Below are positions 47,761-59,000 of a stretch of DNA of 64,000 bases, in pieces. This DNA comes from Thunnus maccoyii (Eukaryota > Chordata > Actinopteri > Scombriformes > Scombridae). The DNA lies in NCBI RefSeq assembly GCF_910596095.1, contig NC_056544.1, positions 3,375,155 through 3,439,154 of the forward strand, in the 5' to 3' direction. The notes under the pieces were generated by a model that had not been told where the DNA came from, did no database searches, and was given only the letters and a program-made list of their open reading frames with translations. A program made the position numbers and the translations under genes. How positions within the stretch are numbered: the first letter of the stretch is position 1; each line of letters starts with the position of its first letter.

Positions 47761-49561
47761 GATTCCATTAAGTCTCTAAAGCAACTTATTTATTTTATAT
47801 TTATTTAATTTTTGATGTGTTTTGAGGTAGTTTGGTTGTATTTATTATATCTTTTTTGAAAATGATCATGATATGATATATTTTCAAGCTGTGATGTCTG
47901 ATTTTTGTAATTGAGTTTTGTAAAAACAAAAAACAAAAACACAATGCTCCTCCAGAGTAGAACTCCTCATGGTAAATAAATAGGTTTAGATGTGTAAAAT
48001 TGGTGGAATGCCCCTTTAAACTCTGACATTTAGAAATGATAGGGATTCCCCCAGAGGCTTAATTAGCAGGAATAGTCTCCCCTGTCTGAATCACATCAGT
48101 ATGTTTACATGTACTTAAGTAACCAGGTTACACAGAGAAACTATACTAATGTTTCTTATCACATGTCATTTTTAGGATGAGAGTCCTGCAGACTATCATC
48201 AAATGGAGGTCTACACAGTAGCCTCATGTCTTTATCTTTGCTTAAACTGGAAATACCTGAACCTCTCTGGTTCCTGCTCTGGAGTTCTTCCCTGACACTG
48301 GAACATACTTGAATAGAAGGCAGCAATGAAGGGAAGGACATTAGATAATGCAGATACAACATGCGTGGTAGTCACTGCAGCAGTACAGCACGCCTGCCAG
48401 CCATGCTCTGGATCCAATAGACTTTGTTTATAGATTATCTTTTACAAGCGTATACACATGAAGTCTAAAATCAATTACTTTTACACTGGGGCTCTGTTTC
48501 TCACCCCTAATGCACATGCAGAGGCATTACATATTTTCCTATTCAATTGAAACAGAAAACATTTAGCTCAGCATGTCTTTAATGCTTTTCATCAATCATT
48601 TGGCAAGTACTCAACCAACTGTTGGTTCATCTTGCAGCCGGTGTCATTGACGGCAGAAGACTGAAGATAAAGATTTCACTTGTCAACAATGTCTGAGATG
48701 ATGTTAGGAACAGACAACTCCTGTTAGAAGCAGTAAAATTCAGTATGAGACAAACGATTGAAATAACTAAACTAGAGAATTACCCATTTTTAGTTCATTT
48801 AATTTGTAAGATAGAATTAGACAATTCTTTGGTTTGGGGATGTGCTACATGTGGTTATGGAGTGTTTCTGTGTGTTCTGGGTTGAGTTTTTATCACTGTT
48901 GCAAGTCTCTCACACTCTGTCTTTTAGCTCTCTGGCACCATCTGCTGACAGAGTACATAAGACATCCCCTCTTTCAGGATGGCCTGATTTCTCTGACCCA
49001 CTTTACGCATACACAGTATTTGCACTGATACACAAAGCACCAGCAGTGGTGTAACTGTCGCCAGTGACTGTTCTCCAGCCATCAGACCCCCACACAGATT
49101 TCTCCATCAGTTCAGAGGACTTTGCTGTTTAGACAGTGTGAAATCATTCTGGCTCAGTGTAGCTGGATGGATAGATCCAACATGATGTTTCCCCCAGCTA
49201 TTTCATGGCAGATCTGCTTAGTCATATCAGCTATTTTCAATGTTTTATTTGAATCTAATTAGTACTAGTAGCTATGGCAAGAGAAGACTTGCTTGCTTGA
49301 TGGCTCCGTTCCAGCAATTATTTCAAACCAGCTGTTAATAATGTTATTAGTTACACCTGTGTTAAACAACTCACTTTGTCTGCTGTCTATTAAACTTTAC
49401 TGAATACAACCACCGACGTAGAGATGAACTGCTAGCTTCATATATTAAGATTAAAGTATAAAAGAGATAATAAAATCTGTTAAACATGCATAAAACATAA
49501 ATACAAATGACTAATAGGAGGTCGACATTACTTAAAGCCCTCCCTGGCAATTGTTAGACCT

Positions 49562-50062
49562 CTTTAAAGGGGAACTCAATCGATTTTCCACATCAGCGTG
49601 TTTCCAGGTGTTGGGGAATTCTACTGTATAAATAAAAAAAGTAGTATAAAGCCTTTTGTGTCTCCAGAGGGAGCTGTGTGAAATCTGATAAATTGCCTCA
49701 AGTGATGTTGAGTCAGCGTCAGTTGGGTCTGAAGACCATAAGTTTGAAAATGAAAACAATCTGGGGTTGTGGAGTTAGAAAGAAGTGAGGTTAGCAGACC
49801 TCTGTAGCTCTTCGTCTCTGCTGGAGGCTAACAGTTCCAGGCTACATTAGCTGCTACTAGCATAACACACCCCAACCACCCACCGTACTGTATGCGGTTG
49901 AGTTGCATTGTGGGTAATGTACGTGTCAGGTAGGAAGGAGAACATCCAGGGTAAAAAAGACAATATCTCTACATCAATTTTGATACTCTTTATTTTATAC
50001 TGTCCTCTGTGAGTTTGACAATATAGGAGTGCAATGCTGAGTCAACGGAGTACTCCTTTAAA
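49562..50062. mobile_element. TIR-like dispersed repeat of about 0.5 kb
   Basis: Ends tttaaaggggaactc (left) and ggagtactcctttaaa (right) are inverted relatives. The interior (ggaggctaacagttccaggc, gcattgtgggtaatgt) resembles a common teleost repeat. No coding frame. Confidence 0.45.
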
Positions 50063-52654
50063 AAACACATAAGTTGTACTCAGTGTTTGAACGGTTGTTT
50101 TAAAGGCCTTCGTGTATTCAGTGAGTTTACATGTGGTGGTTGAATGCATGTGCAGACCTTTAATGGGCCAAGAGGATCCCCTTAACAGATGTGGGTGTTA
50201 TAATAATTAATATTTCAGAAAAATAACATAGTCTTCCCTTAGCTCAGCAGAGAATGTCACCATGAAACAACATTTTCCTTATATGAAAAACATTTTTTGA
50301 GTTCCAGTCTGGGTTTATTTTTGAAAGAGAGAGAAAGAGAAACTTGAATGTCAATACTGCACTGTGAGTGAATGCTGCAGATCTCCAGCCACAATGTAGT
50401 GATGATGCATTTCATCTCTGTGAACCCTTTGATACACATCTAAAACTATTTCCAATTAACAACACACTTCATGCCATACTAATGGTTATGAGGTCAGTGC
50501 AGGAGTACATTCATATACCTCAAATATCCCTTTGAGATGTGATAGTGACCTACTATAAATCTCACAAATGAAAAATAACGCACTGTAAATGTATTGCTTT
50601 GTAACTGCATACATGTCGGAGCTGAATATTTGGTACAGGAAGTATTTTGGGTACACCTCCCTGTTAGGAAACTTAGTGTATGTGCATGTTGGTGAGGGTC
50701 ACTGCTGCGTGTCTTTAAGAGGAACAGTGTGGAAAGAACCCAGGAAACTGTTGATTAACCTGTAGATTTCATCAAGTGATGATGAACACATAGCGTTGAC
50801 AAATCAAATCTCTTCTAGTTTATTTAAGCATGTCTGCCAAAAAAAAAGAAAAAAAGAAAAATATTTCCATAACACCTGTTGTGAAAAAAACCCATGTGAA
50901 ATTCCGACGAGGTCTCTAACTGTTTCTAACTACGTCTAATGATTAACTGTTTTCCTCTGGGTGTGCACTTGCTCACCACACGCCCACACTGTTCAAATAC
51001 AGAAAAGTAGCATTTCACCTATTTCAGGGAGTTGTGTATACATGGTAGGTGGCGTAATGCTTACCAAAAACTATTGCAGTATCTCCTTAGCGGGAAGTGG
51101 TGGAAGTAGTGGTTGAAGTGATTGAAGACATACCAGTTTCAGACTGTTGACATGTAGTCAACAACCAACAGCAGGGTTCCCAAGCAGGGTTGGAAACTCT
51201 GTAAAAAAACAAAAGGTGAATTTGTCAGTTACACAAAATGAGTTGATTATGTATGATTTGAGTATATGATTAGTTATTTTATAGAACTGTTACATTATTT
51301 CTTCCACCATGGTTTGGAAGGAAACATCTTCTGCACAAAAGGTGACATCCTTATTGCTCAGCTGTTATCAGTGAATCCCTTATTAAACACAGACGACAAC
51401 TGTCAAATCTTCTGTTGTCCTTGCTTCAGCAGGGTTCAGACAGAGCCCAGTAAACTACAATCTGAGGTCATGACCACTTTCAACACAACAGTTCTGAACC
51501 CACAGTCCTCCAAGTACGTGGTGTGCATCCTGTGCAAAGCAAGGACATTTTTAGCCTCTGATTTGAGATCTGTGATAATGAATAAAGGAATGAACGGCAA
51601 AGAAGCAAAAGGTTTACACATTTCACATCACAAACATTAAAAACTGACATGGATTGAGCGCAGACATTTGGCTTTTGCAGAGTTGTAGAGCAGATAAAGG
51701 GGCTGATCGACATGTTTACTGATCTGCTAACTCTGATCAAAGGTCTGTACAGTAACAGTGCACAGAGAGAACAACAGGGAGGAGAGGGAGGTCAGTGAGA
51801 CAGACAGAAAACAACATGCCAGGGTCATGAGAGTAAAGTTTGAAGTTTTTTTAAAGTTGCACAAATCATTATTTTGTTCATACTAACATTGAATCAAATA
51901 ACTTTACTATATACTCTTTTAGATCTCTTTTTTGTTTTACAGCACTTTAATTCAGTTTTACAGCATCGTTTTCAGTGAAAAAGCTCTGATAAACACACTG
52001 TACCAGCACAAAACAGCAGACAGATGAAGTTAGCAACTAGCTAACAACCACTTAATTCAATTTAAAATGAAAGGGGAAAACTAAAATGAAGCACAAGCGA
52101 GAGCAGCTACTAAATCTATCACACAAGGGAATATTATTACTATAAATTTGAAGAATAACCAAAATATTAAATAGGTTCTGTAATCTATTAGCTGTTATTG
52201 TTCCTGTTCCTGCAGGTAAGGATTAGTAGTTCTGTGTGCAAACTGAGAACAGATAAAGAAAAGGACAGAAAATTTAAGAAAATGTTTGTCATAGATGATT
52301 TTGTGATTGTTGTATTTGAGATGACTACTAGTAAGAGTATATTAAAGATATACATGTAGTAAGACATATACTGTATACCAGATTTGGCTTTCAAATTAGT
52401 TGTAATTTGACAAATCATGCTTGTAGGCCGACCCCTAAAAATTAGATTTTGAATGAGCACAGAGAAAATTCCCACTCATGTGAAAACAGCCTTCTAGTGT
52501 CAAACTCTGCACATCCGTCATTCTGCACAGTGAAGCTCCAACATCCAACTGAAGGAACACGAAGAAAAACATACTTTTGAGTGGAGGAGGACTTTGAGCA
52601 TTACATTTATATAGCGCACGCTAACCCTTGTGAGTCTTAATGATTTATAACCAG

Positions 52655-53163
52655 TGGTTAATGTATGCAAATCATTCACGTAAGTAAAAGTAGAAATACC
52701 ACACTATAAAAATCCTCTTACTAGTAAAATGTCCTGCATTTAAAATGTTACTTAAGCAAATGTATAGATGTGTTAGCAACAAAATTATTATTATATATAT
52801 GTTATATTAAAACTAAAAGTACTCAGGATGTCTCCAGATCATAAGTACTGATCTATTACAGTAATATGAGAGTGGTACTTTGATGTTGAGGCTGGTTGAG
52901 GTGAAGCTAATTTGTACTACTTCATATACTGTTAAGTGGTTTAATCTAAAACAATGCTTTAAATATTAGATATACAATATTTTATGAACTGATTATATGT
53001 TTTGCATCTAAAATCTTTATCTGAAAAGTAACTAGTAACCATAGCTGTCAAACAAACATAGTGGAGAATATTTCCCTCTGAAATGTAGTGGAATGGAAGT
53101 ATAAGGTGGCACCAAATGGAAATACTGAGGTAAAATACATACTATAGGTATGTTCCACCACTG
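52655..53163. repeat. Dispersed teleost repeat (copy 2, longest)
   Basis: Holds accacactataaaaatcctc, gtcctgcatttaaaatgtta and the 3' part shared with 329-560, ending ttccaccactg. Known to me as very abundant in teleosts; non-coding. Confidence 0.65.
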
Positions 53164-53907
53164 TAACCATTTTATCTTTCTATTCTCTCTTGACACACCC
53201 ACTCAACTTTTTGACTTCTAAACATGTTTTCATGTTGATCGATACATTGATTTTGTACAGTTCATCCATGTCTGTGAAAATGGATAAATAACAGACTCAT
53301 TTGTTAGTCAGTTCGCTCCATGCACTAGGTGCTTAACTTGAAACACAGGAAAATGAATGACAGCCTGCACAATGACATGTTCCTACACACCATTTATTAA
53401 CAATATTTTATTTCATTGATCCTACCTGTCTACCGTAGAAGACGTATAGGAATATTAGCTTCAAATATTAATAAAAGTCTTTCCAGTTTAAAAATAGGCA
53501 AGTCAATATACACTTTAAACTGTTATTAAAAAGGCACAGGATCAAATGTATAAATAATTATTTATCTTATTATGAACCTATTCTCTTTGGAGACAACAGG
53601 TTTCACAGGAATTAATAAAAACAATTATGAACTCAGTGTGTATAGCAAATTCACATTTTTTACAGAAATCTCAGAAACATGCATACATGGTCCAAACAAA
53701 GTTAAAGGTGCAAGGAATCACCATCTATAAACATACTATTACTGATGAAAATACAACTCTTCTATTAAAATAATCCTGTTGTTATACACACACCATCATT
53801 TCATAATTCATATAAAAGTTTTAAAGGTACACCTTCATTTTTTTTTTTTTAAAAATGAAGACCACAGTTCCAAAGGTGAAACACAAATACATGGGAGACA
53901 GGATGGA

Positions 53908-54192
53908 TTAGTTTGACTGGCTGATAAGATGAAAGTCTGGATGGAGTGATGAATTGGAGGGAAGGCAGCGTTCATACTCATCTGCAGTGCTTGCTGTCTG
54001 GAATGTTGGGGAAACTGTTTGGGATCCAGGTGCTTTTGCAAAGCACCGAACTGTCATGGACCCTCTTAACTGGAGTTCACAGGTTTCCACCGTTTGAGGA
54101 TTGAACTCGATCCTCAGATTGAAGGTTGGTGTTCCGACTAGCGTACGCTGTACTAAAAAAGCACTGCAGCTGCTACATAAATCTTCTCCCAT
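53908..54192 (-). other. Unassigned 94-codon open frame
   Basis: Minus-strand frame from ATG at 54190-54192 (MGEDLCSSCSAFLVQRTLVG ...) to a stop at 53908. Mixed composition, four Cys early, no domain I recognise, no obvious splice sites. It lies about 1.6 kb beyond the ttpa stop and could be part of a repeat. Confidence 0.2.
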
Positions 54193-54590
54193 CACCGGGG
54201 TCCACTGGAGAATTAGCTGTTAGCTATTAACATCTAACTATAGAACAACTGTAGAGATCCCTGAAAAACACTTGTGGAGATGTAAAATTCACTCAGTAAA
54301 ATCCAGCAATATTCATGTACAAGTGAAAGACCTAACATAAGGTAGGTTTGTTTCCAAGTAGAGACGACACAGTAAACTGTCCTGTTTTTAAATAAACTCT
54401 AAAATACTTAGTGGCTTGAGAAGAGTTGGCTCAGTTAACCTGAACTAACTGTTAACACTGAGCAGCTGGCTAGCAGATATTGGGGAGAAAAAAAAAAAAA
54501 AAAAAAAGAATCAATCAAAATCTTTAAAATGATTTTAACAATGTGGGAAATACTATGAGGAGATGGATATTCATCTGCATCAAGTACAGA

Positions 54591-55025
54591 ACAGGAGTCA
54601 GGACGTGGTTAGCCTAGCTTAGCATTAAAACTGGAGGGAAACGAGTCTGGCTCTTTCCGAAGTAAAAAAACGCCCACCAACACCTATTGAAATTTCCTTG
54701 TTTACACAATGTATCTTGTTTGTTTAAGCTGTAGATTAACAGAAACGTAAAAATGCAACAATTTGTGTCCACATCCTGGAACTATTTCGTGACAAATAAC
54801 AGTTTATCAGCGTTTGCTCAGCACCTCTCTGCAGCGTCTCACAACTTCCACTTAATTTCTAAATCAATGTTTTTTTGGGTGCACAGGTTACACAAACATG
54901 ATGCAATTAGTAAGCTTTAGGGGTATAATAGGTTTTCTGGCTTACAGAGCCATGTACCTAGTGTTTCCTTACCATTTCATGCTTTATGCTAAGCTAGGCT
55001 AACCACATTCGGACTCCAGCTCCGC
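54591..55025. mobile_element. TIR element with 38-nt ends (tagccta/taggcta)
   Basis: The left end (tggttagcctagcttagcat, 54606-54625) is exactly inverted at 54988-55007 (atgctaagctaggctaacca), with imperfect extension into ggagtc/gactcc. The interior (ctggctctttcc, ttaagctgtag) resembles a high-copy teleost repeat. Typical MITE layout of about 0.43 kb. Confidence 0.7.
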
Positions 55026-55576
55026 ACTTAACGCTGAGAGATTTATATCAGTGTTCTCACCTCACTCTCAGTAAGAAAGCAAACAAGTGTATTTCCATCA
55101 GGAGATACAACTTGATTCTTTGGTTGGATTTCAATGAGTAATGTAACCAGGAGGACAGTTAAAAATGTAACTAATAGTCAAACATCATGTAAACTCAAAG
55201 TTAATCAGATAGTTCAGTGCTGAAGGTTTAAAAGCAGCACGGACAGTAACTATGTCTTTTCAGCTCTTTTGATGCTGCAAACAACTTGCACAGTTAGTAC
55301 TCAAGAGTTAAGGACCTCAAAATGGCCGCCAGACAGTGTGTTAGGCATGGATGTATTATAAGAGCTGGATACCGGAGCGAAAACGGTGCCCATTCAGTCC
55401 AATAGGAATTGCTTGGCTGGCGCAAATGTCACAAAAGTTTCTAGCTTCCGGGGTTGCTTCCACATTGTGCGGCCCATGGTTCCTGCTTTACATTCACACT
55501 TTACATTGTGATGATGTAACAGATTTTTAAATCACTTTTCTTGGCTTGAGGAAGGTTTTACAAATATAAAACCTCC

Positions 55577-55582
55577 TTTAAT
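55577..55582 (-). terminator. Candidate poly(A) signal of ttpa
   Basis: Minus strand ATTAAA, 250 nt after the ttpa stop at 55831. No AATAAA is seen closer. Confidence 0.4.
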
Positions 55583-55830
55583 CAAAAATTCATAATAGAA
55601 AAAGTCATAATTGACCTTGTTTGCAGTTCAAGGTGTCTTGTCAACAGTTTTACAGACGTCTCTTTTACAACGGCAGTCTGTGGGGAAAATGCTTTTTGGG
55701 CTGCAGGGAGATTTTTCACTGCAATACTGGAGTGACCACTGGGAAAAACTAGCTGCAAGGCTGAGCGGCGGCGCCATATCCGGGTCTTATAATACATCCG
55801 TGGTGTTGTTTTGATCCAAAATCCCAAACA
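55583..55830 (-). other. Probable ttpa 3'UTR
   Basis: Non-coding sequence between the ttpa stop and the candidate ATTAAA signal. No repeat recognised. Confidence 0.4.
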
Positions 55831-56076
55831 TCATCCCTCTGAGAGCTGTTCAGTCTCCTTTTCTTCTGAGATCAAGTCCTCACAGGCTGTAGCGATGTCA
55901 CCCGTTGGATGGGTGGCAATCTGTTGAAGGAGATTCTCTGATTGTAGAAGGTGATTGGTCCAGTCTTGACAAGCCTCCTCTATTCCAGGCCCCTCCCCTC
56001 CATATTCTGGAGGCAGGACAGGCAGTGAGAAGAAGTCAGATAAACTATCTTGAAAATCAGCACCGTGCATGTGGAT
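55831..56076 (-). CDS. ttpa exon 5 (C-terminus and stop)
   Basis: Acceptor ccactgcag, phase 0, 81 residues and a stop at 55831-55833. Starts [20 protein letters not shown], contains [20 protein letters not shown] and ends ETEQLSEG. The IHMHG and LPPEYGGE boxes close the CRAL-TRIO fold. The last 25 or so residues, acidic and polar, go beyond the human end. Confidence 0.92.
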   Translation of the reverse strand: MHMHGADFQDSLSDFFSLPVLPPEYGGEGPGIEEACQDWTNHLLQSENLLQQIATHPTGDIATACEDLISEEKETEQLSEG

Positions 56077-59000
56077 CTGCAGTGGGAAGAGAGGGAACTT
56101 GACTTTAAAAGTCTGTTTACAGGCATTTCCACTCTGTATTTGCATTTAAAAGAGAATATGCAGACAGATGCAACACAGATGGATATTTGTGCAGTGTAGT
56201 GTGATCACTGATCAACAGTGCTGACCCTCTGTTTAATCTTCTCTGGCAGGAAGGGACGAATCATGGCAAAGACCGGCCGGAAGAACATTGGCTCGTTGAC
56301 CAGATGGATTCCTCTAACTTTCAGTGGAAAAGAGTCCTGATGAACAAGCACACACAAACACATACAGGTGTAAAAACACATTCAGCAAGCTGACTACAAT
56401 GTCAGCCAATCATCTCTATGAAACAACATGGAACAGTAAATAATGCCATAGCAAACCCTGCAAAACATCAGATCCACTCCAAACACGTTTTAAAAGAGAT
56501 AAAAAGAGTCTGCTTTGAATAATAATTAGCATCTGGTATGGTTTTGGCTATAAACTATTTATGATGATTTATGATGTTGGATGACTTGTGTGAATCATAT
56601 GCTATGGCCTTCACAGTCTCCAGATCTTAACCCACCTGAACACCTATGGAGTGACGAGTTGACAGCGCTCCCCACTGCCATTGTCAAGTGTTGCATTAGC
56701 TATGTTCCTTACATGTGACTGGAGAGATACAATACAAACACCCAAACTTCCTGCTTGTGTTGTAACATGCTGTCATAATGTACTCAGTTGAGTACGGTCA
56801 CTAAACAGTTACAGTTACTGTACTCAGTTATAGAGCCTGTATAGAGCCCAATGAAATATGTTACTGTGGATGAAGACCCATATGAAGCAGGGCACCATAG
56901 CACATAAAGAGTGAAATGTCCGGCTTTATAGCACATAGTACAAGCTGTATTTACAGTAAATCCAACATGATCAGAAGCATTCTCTTTGGCCTACCGAGAG
57001 GACGGAGGATATCTTTCTGGCAAGGGAGCGATTAATCTGCAAGGCGTGACCTAAACTCCACCCCTGCAGGTCAAATATGGCTTTTAGACCCCGCCTCTGC
57101 GTCTCTGTATCCATGGAGATGATCTCTGATGTCATCAGGCTGACTCTGAACACCTGGAAGGCTGACCAGTCTTTTGGGTTCCACTGGCCTGGAGACAGAC
57201 AGACAAATGTTACTCGACGTCCAAGGACTACAATCAGTCTTTAAACTTGCATCAAGTGATATGTTTATGTTGTTTTTTATTACTACTACAATCTAAAATG
57301 CTGAAATGCACAATTTTACTAAATACTTGACTTTATGGGTCAGTAAATTCATAATAATGTCCTTATAGTTTCATTGAAAGTTTCCTGGAAAGAACCATGT
57401 AATTTGGCACTAAAATAGCTCAAATACAGACTGTGTTCCATTGGTACATTTCCAAACAATTATATCTAATTAAATGTTAAATGACCGTAACCTCGAGCGT
57501 GTTTTATAATTCAACATATATTAAGAATAAAGCTTCCAATGATAAATGAATAATGAATATATTTTTACTTGGGTTTAAATGGAGCAGTTCTTTCATGGAA
57601 ATTCCTCTGAGAATCAACAGCTGCTTCTAAACTCAACACAGCTGACTACAACATCTGTGATATAGCTCTTTCCAGAAGAAGCTCAACAAATTATAAGGAA
57701 TTATTCAGAAATAAGCTGTTTTGCATGGTTTGAGCTTCAGTAAGTGTGAATTTAATGCTCATAATTTACATGGACATTATGAAACGAAGTGATTGTGCCT
57801 GGTCTTTGTCTTATGGTAGATTATCCATTATCCATGACCCTGTGATGTTCACATCTGGAATGATAAAGCTTAAAAACAATACAAAAACACATCTTTTATA
57901 TGCAGAATTACAGCACATCACTGTTTTTGAGTAGAAAAAAAAATCATAATTATCTAAAGATTCAATGACCGTCCACACACATACACATACGTATACTGAC
58001 CGATCCTGTAGACGAGCACCCTGCTGCCCGTGTGGTCCCGCTGTGGGAGGACAGCATGGTAGGAGGTGTTGAGGAGTCCGAGCACTGAGGAGGGAGACAG
58101 ACAGGTGCTGATCTCAGGACTCTCCCTCCGCCACTGCTGGTAGTTCAATAAGAGCTGTAATGTACGTAATTATTAGTTTACATATTCTGTTTGTTTCTGT
58201 AGAATATACTGTGTTTCATTACTTTTATATATTATATAGACTGTATGTTCTCCTTTGTGTTCAGTTTGGTCTGTTCAGTTTAAGTTTGCATAGCCTGGGT
58301 TCAGTTCTGTTTTGTTGACCTCTTTAATGGGCCCATTTGTTACACACCTTTTGTAAATTCTTCTTCTATGGGGTAATACATCCCCCTTTTTACCTGTGAC
58401 TCCTCGTGCCTGCCAGCTCGGTCCCTTACAGTGTATTAAAGATAATATTTGCGATACACTTCCAGGAGTTGACATGGATCAAATGGTTTTATGACCTTTC
58501 ATCTACTCGCTTCTCTGCACCAAACCCTCAGAGGAAATATTCACGCTGCAGTGGAGATCAAACAAGAAATAAAAATACAAGCCAGGATGTGAGGTAATGA
58601 TAAAAACCGGATTCAAATGACTGTGTGTGTGTGTGTGGTAAAAGTCAGTCAGTGTATCAGTGGTTCAGGTCTCCAGAGCAGACTGATGATGAGCTTAGTC
58701 CCACTTGGCTGAGTTCCAGCTGCCTTCACATATAAATAAGCAAGTCAGCCTTCCTGCTCTGAGCTCTGAGGTCCCTCATGACACATGCAGTCAGTCATTT
58801 CATACTCTTATAAGAGCTGTGTGGAGCCCACAGCAACAGATTCAACTGCTCAAACTGAACACAATCTTCAATAATACTATAGGAATAAATACAGTACAAG
58901 ACACTGTACTTCCATGCAGAAGTATAAACAACCAACTGGTTTATTAAGTTTTGAAAGAGGATTTTATTTTTTAGTTTAAACTCTAAATCAACTACGGGGC

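Larger units (their letters stand above)
41361..55576. other. Intergenic region between asph and ttpa
   Basis: No gene supported over about 14 kb. It holds a LINE fragment, a perfect hairpin and several dispersed repeats listed separately; the rest is AT-rich and featureless to me. Confidence 0.55.

Noticed and set aside
51266..51640. 124-residue plus-strand frame
   Set aside because: No domain or supporting context; length is compatible with chance in this much sequence.
54100..54125. tRNA T-arm-like palindrome (gaggatcgagttcaatcctc)
   Set aside because: The stem is six pairs with an eight-base loop and no other tRNA arms are found in position, so it is not a tRNA.
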